Shown here: piece after piece, positions 1 through 9,399 of the stretch
How the letters are laid out: each line of letters begins with the position of its first letter
Position numbering within the stretch: the first letter of the stretch is position 1
From: Branchiostoma floridae
Lineage: Eukaryota > Chordata > Leptocardii > Amphioxiformes > Branchiostomatidae
Length of the DNA: 41,274 nt
Reading direction: 5' to 3'
Assembly: GCF_000003815.2 (NCBI RefSeq)
Contig: NC_049995.1
Location: forward strand, 18,058,801 to 18,100,074
Position numbers and translations under genes: made by a program
The notes under the pieces: model-generated
Database searches by the model: none
Seen by the model: the letters and a program-made list of their open reading frames with translations, nothing else
What the model was told of the DNA's origin: nothing

Positions 1-460
1 CGTCTGGAATAACAAGAGTCGGGAAAGTCTTTGTTCTCGTTTGATACCATATAAATGTATACTGTACCGATTCCCCGTGTTATTCTTTCGTAGAAATTTT
101 TTTTATAACTGCAGCGTCAAGTTTTGGCCAGTTGACTATTTATGCCCAGGTGACCACGTATATCGGTTGACAATATTTTGGTCGTGAATATGTTTGTGAT
201 CATGACAACGTGAAATATCAAGTACTACAACTGGCGACACTCTACCATCAGCCGTATCGAGATGTTTTTCTCTTCATGTCTCTCAGTGCTGTTGCCAGTA
301 AACGGTATTGTGCACGTCGCGTTTGAAGACAAAGTCGGTAAAATCTTTGTTCCCGTTTGCTAACCAAATAAAAGGTACCTGCTGTATCGATTCCGAACCC
401 GTATCTGATCTTTTCAAAGAATATTATTTTAGTACCTGCAGCGTCCAGTTTTAAAATCAA
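1..460. repeat. Diverged direct duplication at the window edge
   Basis: Bases about 1-135 and 322-460 are two diverged direct copies. Both run through a CTTTGTTC-like stretch, CGATTCC, a run of T-rich sequence and CTGCAGCGTC followed by AGTTTT, in the same order and spacing. The first copy is cut by the window start. No coding sequence is convincing here; the minus-strand frame covering 248-478 has no recognisable domain. Confidence 0.55.
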
Positions 461-721
461 ACAGAGCCAAGATTCCATCTTACATTTTGTTATTGTGTTA
501 TTGTGTTATTTTTCAGAGCTCGATGTAAACATCAGATACTATTGATCTGCTCCTGAGGTCCGGTAAACAACAGCATCTCTGCCTTTGTGTCTTCTCACAT
601 CAAACCGGGGCTGTTTTGGTCGCTTTTATGTCCGTAAACGTGGTTCAGAGATGGCGACAGTAGATATTCCTGGCTGCATTGGTCTCTTGACGGTGTCTCA
701 ACTAGACACGGGGACTGCAAC

Positions 722-1009
722 ATGAAAAAACAGTTCCGCTATATCCCGGGTCTCGCGGTCCCCGTGACACGTAGTAGGGAACAACAAGAACTCTCCTCTT
801 TTGGGCCCCTGAAATGCACGAAGGGAAGGATTGGAAGAACAATCACAATACCCAATAAACTTATGGAAACAGGAACCAATTTAGAGGGACATAAACTTCT
901 CTCTGTAATTAGAGAGAAACAGTTCTCGAGATCGACCTTCCACCTCGTAAGAGTGGATGATGATCCTGTGTTTGTTGCCTTGCACCTTTCATATCATAAA
1001 CACATCTGA
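722..1009 (+). pseudogene. Remnant of a non-LTR retrotransposon C-terminal tail
   Basis: The frame contains GRIGRTITIPNKLMETGTNL then EGHKLLSVIREKQFSR. This aligns, in order, with the tail at 40091-40291 (RRVGRPSTILKKLIEAETGL, EGEGLLSAMKDKPFWR). A GRP...L....GL...LL.AM.D...WR ending is the usual C-terminus of several metazoan LINE reverse transcriptases just before the 3' end. Here the WR is changed to SR and no reverse transcriptase core lies upstream, so this is a decayed, 5'-truncated copy. It could also be an unrelated small frame, but the order of matching blocks with 40091-40291 argues for a retroelement. No poly-A or simple-repeat tail is obvious after the stop. Confidence 0.4.
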
Positions 1010-1170
1010 ATATTAGACCTAGTTTTTATTACTCTTAACTTGATCATCTTGACATGTAAGTTAGTACAGTCTTAAATTGACATATAACCCCTTTTATCTA
1101 TTAATTCTAGATATTCCTTAAAAAAGTAAACGTCATGTATTATTTTGTTGGACCCTATAAGAATAACAAG

Positions 1171-2109
1171 CCCTACGTACATCCGGTTGGCGTTGTTGAT
1201 ACCCGGATGTTCCCGTTGCTAAGGCGTTGCTAGGTTAGAGCGACTCCGGGATCTATTCCTTGTTCCGTGGATGGTATTGGAATCTACCATTATGGGCGGC
1301 GGGGTTTCGATGTGTTTTGATCAGCCAAAGTTCTGAAGATCAAACTTTGTGGCTATGGTGGAACTGAGCCTTGCACGTGACTAGAGCAGAAAACCTGAAC
1401 TGAGATTGACTCTCGCTAGCGGGGGCGTAAATCTTATTCGTTATTGTTACCTTTGATGATGTACATTACGTTTCTGACAATTCTGATTATTATCTGCATT
1501 AGTTATATTAGGTTCATTATTACTGTCAAGTTTCTGAGGTGGAGCCACAAAAAAAGCCACATAGGCTGCTGCTCCTCACTGCAAGCTTTCTTTTCATTCT
1601 GTTTATTTGTTTCGAATTTCTGGGTGACCAGGTATTTCTGGGTGACCAGGTAATTCTGGGTGACCAGGTATTTTTGAGTGACCAGCTATTTCTGAGTGAC
1701 CAGGTATTTCTGAGTGACCAGGTATTTCTGGGTGACCAGGTATTTCTGGGTGACCAGGTATTTCTGAGTGACCAGGTATTTCTGGGCGACCAGGTATTTA
1801 AATTACGCAAACGCCCGCAAAAAGGCCGCGAAGGAGGCTAACACAACGGTTTCAGACAATAAAGATAAGCGCGCAAAATCCACAAGACCCACGTATATCC
1901 GGTTGGCGTTGTTCTTACCCGGATGTTCTCGTTGCTAAGGAGTTGCTAGGTAAGAGCGGCTCCAAGATTCATAAGTAATAACTGAGAATGGGTCGTTTTG
2001 GAATCTACCATTAGGGATGGCAGGGGTGTCGATGTGCTTTGACTAGCCAAATTTCTGAGGATGAAACTTTGTGGCTATCGTGGAACTGAGTCTTGCACAT
2101 GGCTAGAGT
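1171..2109. repeat. Pair of ~220-bp direct repeats flanking an 18-bp array
   Basis: Copy A (about 1171-1388) and copy B (about 1887-2109) share an almost collinear sequence. It starts at ATCCGGTTGGCGTTGTT and passes through ACCCGGATGTTC, TTGGAATCTACCATTA and AACTTTGTGGCTAT to TTGCAC and CTAGAG. They lie 716 bp apart in the same orientation with the 1612-1800 array between them. They could be two copies of one dispersed repeat, or the ends of a larger duplicated segment. Confidence 0.75.
1612..1800. repeat. 18-bp tandem array (about 10 copies)
   Basis: The unit is GTATTTCTGGGTGACCAG with a common GGGT/GAGT variant and occasional single changes. Because the period is six codons, the array is open in frames on both strands (for example a FLGDQV repeat on the plus strand). 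This is a product of periodicity rather than evidence of a gene. Neither flank adds coding sequence or a signal peptide. Confidence 0.9.
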
Positions 2110-3118
2110 GTCTGGTTTTTAGACAACGTTGCATCATTCATAAATCCTTCTGTAGTGTGCGATTTTTCTTCTCCCATCAATATATAAGGAAACAATATAC
2201 AGGATGTTAGCCTTGTATACTACTAGTACCCTATAGGCACTAAGACGATCATCCACCATCCATAGTGAGACTTAATGTGAGGGAATTCCGGACTGACATC
2301 TCTGTGGTAGAATAAAATTTGAGATTGTACTATGGTGAGTTTATTTTTTTTCTGTGAGTTCATTCAAATGAACTAATAATTCACTGTTATGGTAGATACA
2401 CGTTCATGTCGCTAGGTGGCGTAATGCCACTATAGTCAGTAAGATCATCGAGACAGTTATTTGGGGGTCCGCCAGGGGGTGTTAATGACCTGACACAAAT
2501 GACGTAGAAACGTTTGCGTGTCGGTTTCGTCTTATTTTCCAGATGTTCTGTTGGGGGGTGGGGGGGGGGGGGTTGTGGGGGGTTGGCTCGGCTTTTGAGA
2601 CGCCAAATTTCGTGTCGCATAACACCTGAAAATCTTATGCTAAAGCCACCAAATTTGATGACTTTACCCAAATTTAGTTGGCAACAATTTCGTAACGTTT
2701 GAAAAATTTCCATTTTTCGTGTCGTGATGACAGACATTTCGACGGAAATTGCTTATTTTATTACAATGTATTCTCCACGTATATTCCTACATCCTTACTA
2801 TTTTCTTACATAAAACATAATAAAACTCATCAGTAAATCATGCTAACTTGACGACGTCATCGGCTAAAATCCAAGATGGCGGACCATATCACGCATAAAT
2901 TATCATTATAATTTGTAACGAGTTAACGGTGAAAAAGGGTTTGCCCGAGGAAAACTGAGCAAACTCCTTTCCACGCCAAACTCCCTTTCTTGGCATAAGA
3001 ACCCCCCCCCCCAATGAAACACATCCCCACTCACAGACTGCGACGGAGGCTAGATTGATTCAGCAATTGCCGTGACTAAGACTCAAACTTAACACAGAAA
3101 CGAACCCATCATCAGGCC
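2110..3118. other. No gene recognised; contains a long G-run
   Basis: There is no convincing gene. A guanine-dominated stretch at 2552-2583 (runs of 6, 12 and 6 G separated by one to three T or TGT) could form a G-quadruplex. A complementary-type C-run lies at about 3002-3012. The open frame over 2387-2737 on the minus strand is proline-rich only because it reads the G-run in reverse. Confidence 0.6.
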
Positions 3119-3458
3119 CAGGGCTTTAGCCAGCTCGAAATTTTTTTCCGTCAGCCAATTACAACCGTCGCGAAAACCGCGAAAATTAGTTAGAAGGACT
3201 GAACTGAGACCTTGAAAAACGGGTTTTAATGAGATTATCGTATGCGAAAGGGCGCCGACACACATTGTCAACAATCATAACAATAGCAAAACAAACAGTG
3301 TGTGGCTTTTACGGCCGTGGACGGCGTCCCCAAGCCGCCTGTAGCTTCCACCAAGGATTTTTGTCCGTCAAGGTTGACGGATTGGTTTTAAAATTTTTCC
3401 GTCAGACGCAGCAAATTTCCGTCAATTGACGGAAAAGCGGACGCTGGCTAAAGCCCTG
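3119..3458. mobile_element. hAT-type miniature inverted-repeat element with 8-bp target duplication
   Basis: The element opens CAGGGCTTTAGCCAGC and closes with its exact complement GCTGGCTAAAGCCCTG. It is bounded on both sides by the 8-bp direct repeat ATCAGGCC (3111-3118 and 3459-3466). An 8-bp duplication and termini beginning CAGGG are the known marks of hAT-superfamily transposons. The 340-bp body has no transposase frame, so this is a non-autonomous copy. The ends also carry repeated TTTTCCGTCA motifs in subterminal position. The target duplication is perfect, which suggests the insertion is not very old. Confidence 0.85.
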
Positions 3459-3657
3459 ATCAGGCCACACTTGAAGGGATTCACGAAAATACATTTTATT
3501 CCACACGGCGTTTATGAATGTTACATCCAACACTGCGGCTTTGCCCGGTACTTCTATACAGAAGTGCGCTGAGAGCATCTTTTGCCCTTCCTTACCCCCT
3601 GGTGAGTTAATCTAACAGTCAGTATCGTGCGTACATTGAGATTCCCATCTTAACAGC

Positions 3658-3802
3658 GTGTCGCCTCTAACCCTTATACCCGCCATTACCGATCCCGTTA
3701 TTCCCGTGTCGCCTCTAACCATTACACCCGAAATTACCGCTCCCGTGATTCCCGTGTCGCCTCTAACCATTACACCCGAAATCACTGCCCCCATTATTCC
3801 CA
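3658..3802. repeat. 48-bp tandem repeat (3 copies)
   Basis: Three units begin GTGTCGCCTCTAACC and end ATTCCC. Each is 48 bp (16 codons), so a plus-strand frame reads as SPLTITPEITAPVIPV-like repeats and the minus strand is open too. No signal peptide, splice context or conserved domain flanks it, so it is annotated as a minisatellite and not as a protein. Confidence 0.8.
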
Positions 3803-3972
3803 TAATGAGACCTCCCCTTGCCTCAGGGCAGCCGCTACCACTTTACAAAGCACGATGTGCTCCACTAAGTGGGAAATTCGGGTCGTTATGGCAACCCGAT
3901 GACTCCTGGGGAAGAGCTGGAGGATGGCAATCTTTGGGATCACAGGAGAGACCATTGGAGCGGCGCAGCGTT

Positions 3973-4053
3973 ATTGTGAAGTGGAGCAGAGTTAACTACA
4001 TCTTTCACTAACGCTGTGAAATAGAGCGGGACGGACTACATTTCTTTACTAAC
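3973..4053. repeat. Two-copy ~41-bp tandem repeat
   Basis: TGTGAAGTGGAGC...CACTAACGC (3973-4012) is followed directly by TGTGAAATAGAGC...TACTAACGC (4013-4053). It is a short diverged tandem duplication with no other features. Confidence 0.6.
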
Positions 4054-4109
4054 GCTTCATCTGTGTTAAACATGATTTATGGCTGAATCAAGTCAGCCAA
4101 TTCCATTGA

Positions 4110-4400
4110 GAGTATTTCCTGGAGGCTACGTACATATCCAAAGAGCCGTCATCATCACGTATTGCCCGAATGTTTGTTGATTTTTTTCTATAATGTAGGA
4201 TCTGCAGAGCGAATTTTTTTTTAGTTTTCAGGACTGTACTTCTTTAGATCCTGAAGGCTTCGCACACATTGCACGAATGATTAACATACATGTTTTTCCG
4301 TGATGTTCATTCTGCAGGGTAAATTTGTTAGAATTTCATGGGCAGCATGTCCTATATTCTGGAGGCTTTGTACACCAGGCAAGAATAATGGAAATCTTTT
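4110..4400. repeat. Degenerate ~110-130-bp tandem repeat (3 copies)
   Basis: A motif reading CCTGGAGGCTACGTACAT recurs with substitutions at about 4120, 4247 and 4354. Each is followed at similar distance by an AATGT motif, a T-rich run and TATAATGTA or a related string. The array is highly diverged and looks like an old satellite fragment. Confidence 0.45.
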
Positions 4401-4788
4401 TATAATGTACGACGAATGTGTTTGATTAAGTCTGCCATGGTTAAATCACTTGGGGTAACGTGGCAATGGTACAAGACTCGAGCATTATCTGTCTCCCATC
4501 TGTCTAACATAACAAAGCATCCATAGCTGAATCTACAGTCAAACATGTCCTAGTGACCAACTGTGCAAAAGGACCACCTGATCATCGTAACACTTGCTGG
4601 TTTACGTGGTTACGTTTAGACATTGACCTTAGAGTATATAGTCACTTCTTCATCATTATTAAGTTCCTTGGGTTATCAATATAGATAATATGCAGGCTTT
4701 GCGTCGTTCTATAAATGAATATGACGACACGTTGATGAAGCTTAGATATACAGGTAATAAGATACGCTAAAAAGCTGTAACTCATTGA

Positions 4789-4970
4789 CAAGCAACTGGG
4801 TATAGTTTTGGAAACGGTTAGACTCTTCAGATAACGACCGTTATCTTTCGTCAGTGACACTGAAGAAATCTTGTTGGAGAGCAGGATTTATAGTCCAGCT
4901 AGGAATTGATATGCAAAAGATGTTTTAAAAAAAAAGTCTAACCGTTTCTAAAATCATATCCAGTTGCTTG
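4789..4970. repeat. Inverted repeat with 35-bp arms (dispersed family)
   Basis: The left arm 4789-4823 (CAAGCAACTGG...CGGTTAGAC) and the right arm 4936-4970 are reverse complements at 31 of 35 positions, enclosing 112 bp. A third relative occurs at 30256-30339 and also shares the sequence that follows the left arm here (TCGTCAGTGACACTGA). It is probably a small inverted-repeat mobile element. Confidence 0.6.
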
Positions 4971-5770
4971 AGTAACTACTTTTTGGCGAATGTGAGAACC
5001 ACCTTTTCATTGCAGCAGGTTAATAAGGCCGTCAGAAAGGTTACAAAATTGTATGAACAGTTACTTTAGTCGAGGATGTGTAAATAGAACTTTATTTCCA
5101 ATGGCGTATCAGGCCTATGAAATTATGTGTGACCACAGTTTGTAGTTTGACTTGTGTCAAATAAGGGTACCATATCAACGGTGCTGCTGATGCCACCAAT
5201 AGAACTTTTTTAAAACTAATGTGGCCTTAATCCATGACATATCTCTGCATCGAGAGTAAACTGAAACAACTGTATTCTGTATCCAGAGGTCTTTGTATCA
5301 TTCAACATTCCACTAACAGGTGACGGGGGCCGATACAGATTGCCGGGAACAATTGAGCCGTTCTTAACGTCACATTTCCGGCCAGGACACCCCTGACTAA
5401 GGCTTCGGGTCATTTCAACTTGAGAAGGGCCATAGGAATGATATAAAACTTTTTTTCTGTACGGTTGAATCTTACCAACATTTAATGTACTTCTGCCCAT
5501 ACATGTCTAATATGTGGCTACGTATGCAGCGACCAGCGCACAATGTCCTTTCCTTAGACAATTTTTGTTTCCATATTTTTTTCAGATGGTACAAAGAGCC
5601 TTGAGTGGAGTAAGAGGGTTGAACATAAGAAACACAACTTCACAAGTTTCACTTACACATGTTCTTAAGAAGTACTTTGGATCTGCCGCTTTTACATAGT
5701 TTTGGCCCCAACAAAACCTGACCGAGCAGACATATCAGTCCTGTTCCATCCACGCATGCGCGATGACCTT
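4971..5770. other. Downstream flank of the peptide-precursor exon
   Basis: No recognisable coding sequence was found. For the minus-strand gene that ends at 5771, this is the 3' untranslated region or the next intron. A minus-strand AATAAA lies at 5091-5096, about 675 nt past the stop. A minus-strand acceptor-like GTTGTTTCAG occurs at 5261-5270, but reading on from it gives only about 11 codons before a stop in the phase expected from either candidate upstream donor. Confidence 0.4.
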
Positions 5771-6094
5771 TTACCGGTACCTCCCTCTCCAGACGGCCGC
5801 GCGCTTGCCCCTGAACACCCCCATGGGCTGGCTGGCCTTGGTACCGCCCATCTTTAACGTCAGCTCGCAGACGGACCACTCGGAGTACCTGACGGGCAGG
5901 TAGGACCGCTCGCACTGGCGGTAACATGACGCCAGATCAAAGTGCCGCGGCCAGTCGTACATGGACAGGCACGTCTCGCAGGACATCAGGCAGTCCATGT
6001 CGTCCTCCTGCCAGTCCGGGTAGCCTGCCGATATATGGACCCCCACCAAGCATAGCAGGGCCACCACCACACAGGATAACACTGATAGATGCAT
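5771..6094 (-). CDS. Secreted cysteine-rich peptide precursor, opioid-precursor-like N-domain
   Basis: The frame encodes 107 residues. Residues 1-23 are a hydrophobic signal peptide (core VLSCVVVALLCLVGV, likely cleavage after SA). An acidic linker follows, then cysteines at 35, 39, 42, 57, 61 and 76. The pattern is C-x3-C-x2-C-x14-C-x3-C-E-x10-W-x2-C, with FDL just before the fourth cysteine. Vertebrate proenkephalin, prodynorphin and pronociceptin share this cysteine spacing, the CE after the fifth cysteine and the W-x2-C end. In those genes, too, a 5' UTR intron ends just before the coding start. Differences are Leu instead of a basic residue after Cys42, Arg at 59, and two extra residues before Trp73. 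Residues 95-98 (RGKR) could be an amidation and cleavage site. No YGGF core is present. The start at 6094 is chosen because a strong splice acceptor sits 2 nt upstream. GT dinucleotides at 5780-5779 and 5774-5773 could act as donors, so the exon may continue elsewhere. Eclosion hormone has a similar start of cysteine spacing but shorter loops. The gene is likely real; the family assignment is tentative. Confidence 0.65.
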   Translation of the reverse strand: MHLSVLSCVVVALLCLVGVHISAGYPDWQEDDMDCLMSCETCLSMYDWPRHFDLASCYRQCERSYLPVRYSEWSVCELTLKMGGTKASQPMGVFRGKRAAVWRGRYR

Positions 6095-6096
6095 GT

Positions 6097-6112
6097 CTGA
6101 AACAACAACAGT
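6097..6112 (-). other. Splice acceptor immediately upstream of the start codon
   Basis: Read on the minus strand the sequence is TGTTGTTGTTTCAG followed by AC-ATG. It is a pyrimidine-rich tract ending in CAG two bases before the start codon at 6094. It implies a 5' untranslated exon further upstream (higher coordinates), which I could not identify. Confidence 0.65.
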
Positions 6113-6442
6113 ACAGAACATAAGTCATGTGGCACAGCAGGAGGCCTACAACGCCTTCCTGTCAGTCCGGGTAGCCTGCCGATATATGGACCCCCACCAA
6201 GCATAGCAGGGCCACCACCACACAGGATAGCACTGATAGATGCATGTCTGTAGGGGGAAAAAGAATAAAACATGAGTCACGTGGCACATCTGGAAGTCTA
6301 TGTCGCCCCCGGCCTGCGGTGGCACCATGCCGATATATGGACCCCCACCAGACCCAGCAGGGCCACCACTATACAGGATAGCACTGATAGCTGCATGTCT
6401 GAAACAACAATACAGAACATAAGTCATGTGACACAGCAGGAC

Positions 6443-6544
6443 GTCCATGTCATCTTCCTGACAGTCCGGGTAGCCTGCCAATATATGGACCCCCACCAGG
6501 CACAGTAGAGCCGCCACCATACAGGATAGCACTGATAGCTGCAT
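6443..6544 (-). pseudogene. Best-preserved duplicate signal-peptide exon (unit starting at 6544)
   Basis: This unit keeps a good acceptor (TTGTTTCAG two bases before ATG), an intact signal peptide (MQLSVLSCMVAALLCLVGVH) and the acidic linker through DDMD with no stop. The frame then runs into intron-like sequence and the next unit in a different frame, because the unit length is not a multiple of three. It could supply an alternative start only if a donor is used that I cannot see. Confidence 0.5.
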
Positions 6545-6744
6545 GTCTGAAACAACAACAATACAGAACATAAGTCATGTGGCACAGCAGGAGGCCTACA
6601 ACGCCTTCCTGTCAGTCGGGGTAGCCTGCCGATATATGGACCCCCACCAAGCATAGCAGGGCCACCATTATACAGGATAGCACTGATAGCTGCATGTCTG
6701 AAACAACAACACAGAACATAAGTCATGTGGCACAGCAGGAAGTC

Positions 6745-6846
6745 TATGTCGCCCCCCCCCGGCCAGCTCGGGTAGCCTGCCGATATATGGACCCCCACCA
6801 GGCACAGCAGGGCCACCACTATACAGGATAGCAGTGATAGCTGCAT
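6745..6846 (-). pseudogene. Duplicate signal-peptide exon with damaged acceptor (unit starting at 6846)
   Basis: The signal peptide is open (MQLSLLSCIVVALLCLVGVH...) and the linker reads GYPSWPGGGDID. The base pair that should give AG before the exon is CGG here, so the acceptor seen in the other units is lost. Confidence 0.5.
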
Positions 6847-7337
6847 GTCCGTAAGAAACAACAATATAGAACATGAGTCACAGGAAGTCTACACCGTCCC
6901 CCGGCCAGCCGGGGTAGCCTTCCGATATATAGACCCCCACCAATCATAGCAGGGCCACCACTATGCAGCATAACACTGATAGCTGCCTGTCTGTAGGGGG
7001 GAAAGAATAAAACATAAGTCACGTGGCACATCTGGAAGTCTATGTCACCCCCCGGCCTGCAAGGGCACCCTGCCGATATATGGACCCCCCACCAAGCACA
7101 GCAGGGCCACCATCATACAGGATGAAACCGATAGTTGCATGTCTGCAAAGAAATAGAAGCACGCAACATGTGTTTTATTAGGTTAGAAATGGAAAGTATT
7201 ATCGCCTCAATATGGACTTATTCGCACGGGAAAAGACTGATAACTTAATGTACGACAGGCAAACTAGTTTTGCTAACTTTGCTAAACTTGAGCATATTAT
7301 TTTCTCTTAAATCGTTGTGTTTTATCCTTCTGTGGCC

Positions 7338-7440
7338 GCATGGGCACCCCAGCAACAACAGAACTGCCCCCTAACGAGGGTAACACTGATTGCAATGACA
7401 GAAACAAAAGAACACAAGTCATTTGGACTGTTGTAAGGCA
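7338..7440 (-). pseudogene. Old, degenerate ninth copy of the signal-peptide unit
   Basis: Plus-strand blocks GGTAACACTGAT, ATGACAGAAACA, AGAACACAAGTCAT and TTGGAC line up with GGATAACACTGAT, ATGTCTGAAACA, AGAACATAAGTCAT and GTGGCAC of the array, in the same order and spacing. The start codon is gone. It indicates that duplication of this exon segment began before the recent array formed. Confidence 0.55.
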
Positions 7441-9351
7441 GGAATATCGGGCCATTAAGCCATTAAACCAGCCGTTTGGATATTTGCCACAGCCTTTAAA
7501 GCACACTTTTCTACTTTAATTGCTACATTTAAGAATATCGGATTTCAAACTACATATCACAAGAAGGCTACATGTTCCCCCATAGGGTGATCTCTAGTCT
7601 GAAAGTAGCAGAAGAACCCATTATTGCAGTAGACATTTGGAACTTCGCCACAATTTTGATACTGATCGGCAGTAGTCTGCTTTAACTGCTTCATTTCGGG
7701 ATATCACATTTCGAGATTTCAGCGACCTTCATTTACACATCAACGTGCACTACATACATAGTACCAACATAACTATGTACAAGCGCTGTTTTCTGAGTCA
7801 GATTACAGCGTTCCATGTTAGAACATCGGGTTTCATTTCACGTATCTGATTTCAGGTGTGAGGAGTAGGTTAAATGATAACATGAGCATTTAACAGAAAA
7901 TTGTATCTTCGAAAACCTTTGGTCACATGAAAACCATAGCGCCGAGAGACATTGGTGCATGTCTACCTGCCATGTTTGCCGTCTTGCTTGTTTGCTTGTA
8001 TCCTTGATAAATGCAGCCTCATGAAAAAAAAACCAAAATAACACATACTTCTTGAAGAGTGGTCCACTTGATGCCGAGCTGGACCTCTACTATCTTTTAT
8101 GCATTTGATGTTTTTTTAACGTCCCCGAGTGAAGCTTTATTTCTTATGTGTATGAAAGTTGTGTGGCTGTTTTTACTGGTTGTTTATTTATGGACATGAG
8201 CCACCGATACCTAGTAACAGGTGACCACAGTGATTCGGTGCTACCAACATTATTGTGAAAATTCTGTCTTCCAAAAAAAAGGGAAGGGAATATGTGAAAA
8301 AAAAAATTAATAGAAAAAACAGCTGTTTGTTTGGACTTGGTTTATTTACCTTTCTAATCATCATAGTCAGTGGCAACAAACACGGCGTACTTATGCATAA
8401 TGAAATCAGCAAAAAAATCCGGGAATCGTAGGGCAGGGCGCATCTTAGGGCGGCCCCCGTTATGTTTTTTTTAACGTCCCCGAGTAGCGTCTTTCTTTAA
8501 ATACGGGGGGGGGGGGGGTCCAGATTCTGCGCCAACAGCCCTTACCACAAACCCACCACCCCGCATGACGCCACTGTGCCACTTTATAAAGGTGTTTAAT
8601 ATGCGACTTGCAGATGTGACTGGCAGTCCGCCCCGGGTTACACACCAGTACACGTCATATTGCAATATTTATATGGATAAAAATCATTATAGATAAAAGC
8701 TTCTACACTGCTGCACCCGCATATCTGTGCCATACAAATGTTATATATACAGAAAAGTAGCGGAGCTGATGGTACAACTTTACCACATACAATTAAGACC
8801 TGATATCTCGAACTTAGGTCATATGTTGGTTAACTTACAACTTTTGTCTACATCTATGCGAACTTTTGTCTATAAAGAACGTGCGTGTATCTAATTTCGA
8901 TGTGGCCTGTCAACGCCGACTTGTTTTCTTCTTATTTCTTCTGCGCTCTGGTGTACTTTCCTCCTTCAACATTTGTAGCCTCCTTTCTGTGTTCTTTCAA
9001 TGTAGTACCTAATGTTATTCCTATCTCCCCGATATATACTTTGCTACAACTTTTACATGGAATTTTATACACACAATCTGCTTTCTAAGCGTCTTCTTAT
9101 TTGTCTCTGGAAGGAACTATAAGTCTCCTCAGGGTTTTACTGCTGTAGTGATCTTGTGCCGTGGGAATATTCTCTCTAGTGGCTCTGTAACTCCTTTTAT
9201 CTATGTCACCATGCCTCTGGAAGACTTCGATTGTACCTATGGGAACACAGCTCGACATAACGGTCATGGTGACGTCTATCTGTGATTTTGTGTTTACTGT
9301 AACTGATACAATTGTGGTTCATCATCACATACCATCATCGGGATCATTAAT
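7441..9351. other. No gene recognised; one short direct repeat
   Basis: Small frames here lack domains, codon bias or splice context. A direct repeat containing TTTTTTTAACGTCCCCGAGT occurs at about 8109-8130 and 8465-8487, 355 bp apart. A 14-base G-run lies at about 8506-8519. A minus-strand TATAAAG lies at about 8583-8590, but nothing else supports a promoter there. Confidence 0.5.
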
Positions 9352-9398
<47 letters not shown>

Positions 9399-9399
9399 G
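9352..9399. repeat. (ATC)n microsatellite
   Basis: About 16 uninterrupted ATC triplets. On the plus strand a frame reads them as a serine run, which has no coding support. Confidence 0.95.

Larger units (their letters stand above)
6095..7160 (-). repeat. Tandem array of ~151-bp units, each an acceptor plus signal-peptide exon start
   Basis: Seven further copies of the start of the 5771-6094 exon lie head to tail upstream of it. Start codons, or their equivalents, are at 6245, 6396, 6544, 6695, 6846, 6988 and 7140, giving steps of 151, 151, 148, 151, 151, 142 and 152 bp from 6094. Each unit holds a pyrimidine tract and AG, ATG, the signal-peptide codons and about ten more codons to around the first cysteine, then returns to intron-like sequence. 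The six-cysteine region is not copied. Unit condition varies: 6245 and 6695 hit a stop after GYPD; 6396 is scrambled after the signal peptide; 6846 has lost the AG of the acceptor; 6988 has AGG for ATG; 7140 has an extra C that shifts the frame. The near-identity of units suggests recent expansion. No unit has an obvious shared GT donor. Confidence 0.85.

Noticed and set aside
1171-2109. LTR retrotransposon with 220-bp LTRs.
   Set aside because: There is no primer-binding site, polypurine tract, TG...CA termini or gag/pol sequence between the repeats.
5771-6094. Reading GGT in KMGGTKASQP as a degenerate opioid core (YGGF-like).
   Set aside because: There is no aromatic residue before GG and no paired basic residues around it. 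I also looked for a YGGF-coding string on both strands near the gene and found none.
5771-6094. Eclosion-hormone-type peptide as the primary call.
   Set aside because: The first cysteine spacings agree (C-x3-C-x2-C), but the later loops are longer, and the CE plus W-x2-C ending fits opioid precursors better. It is kept only as an alternative.
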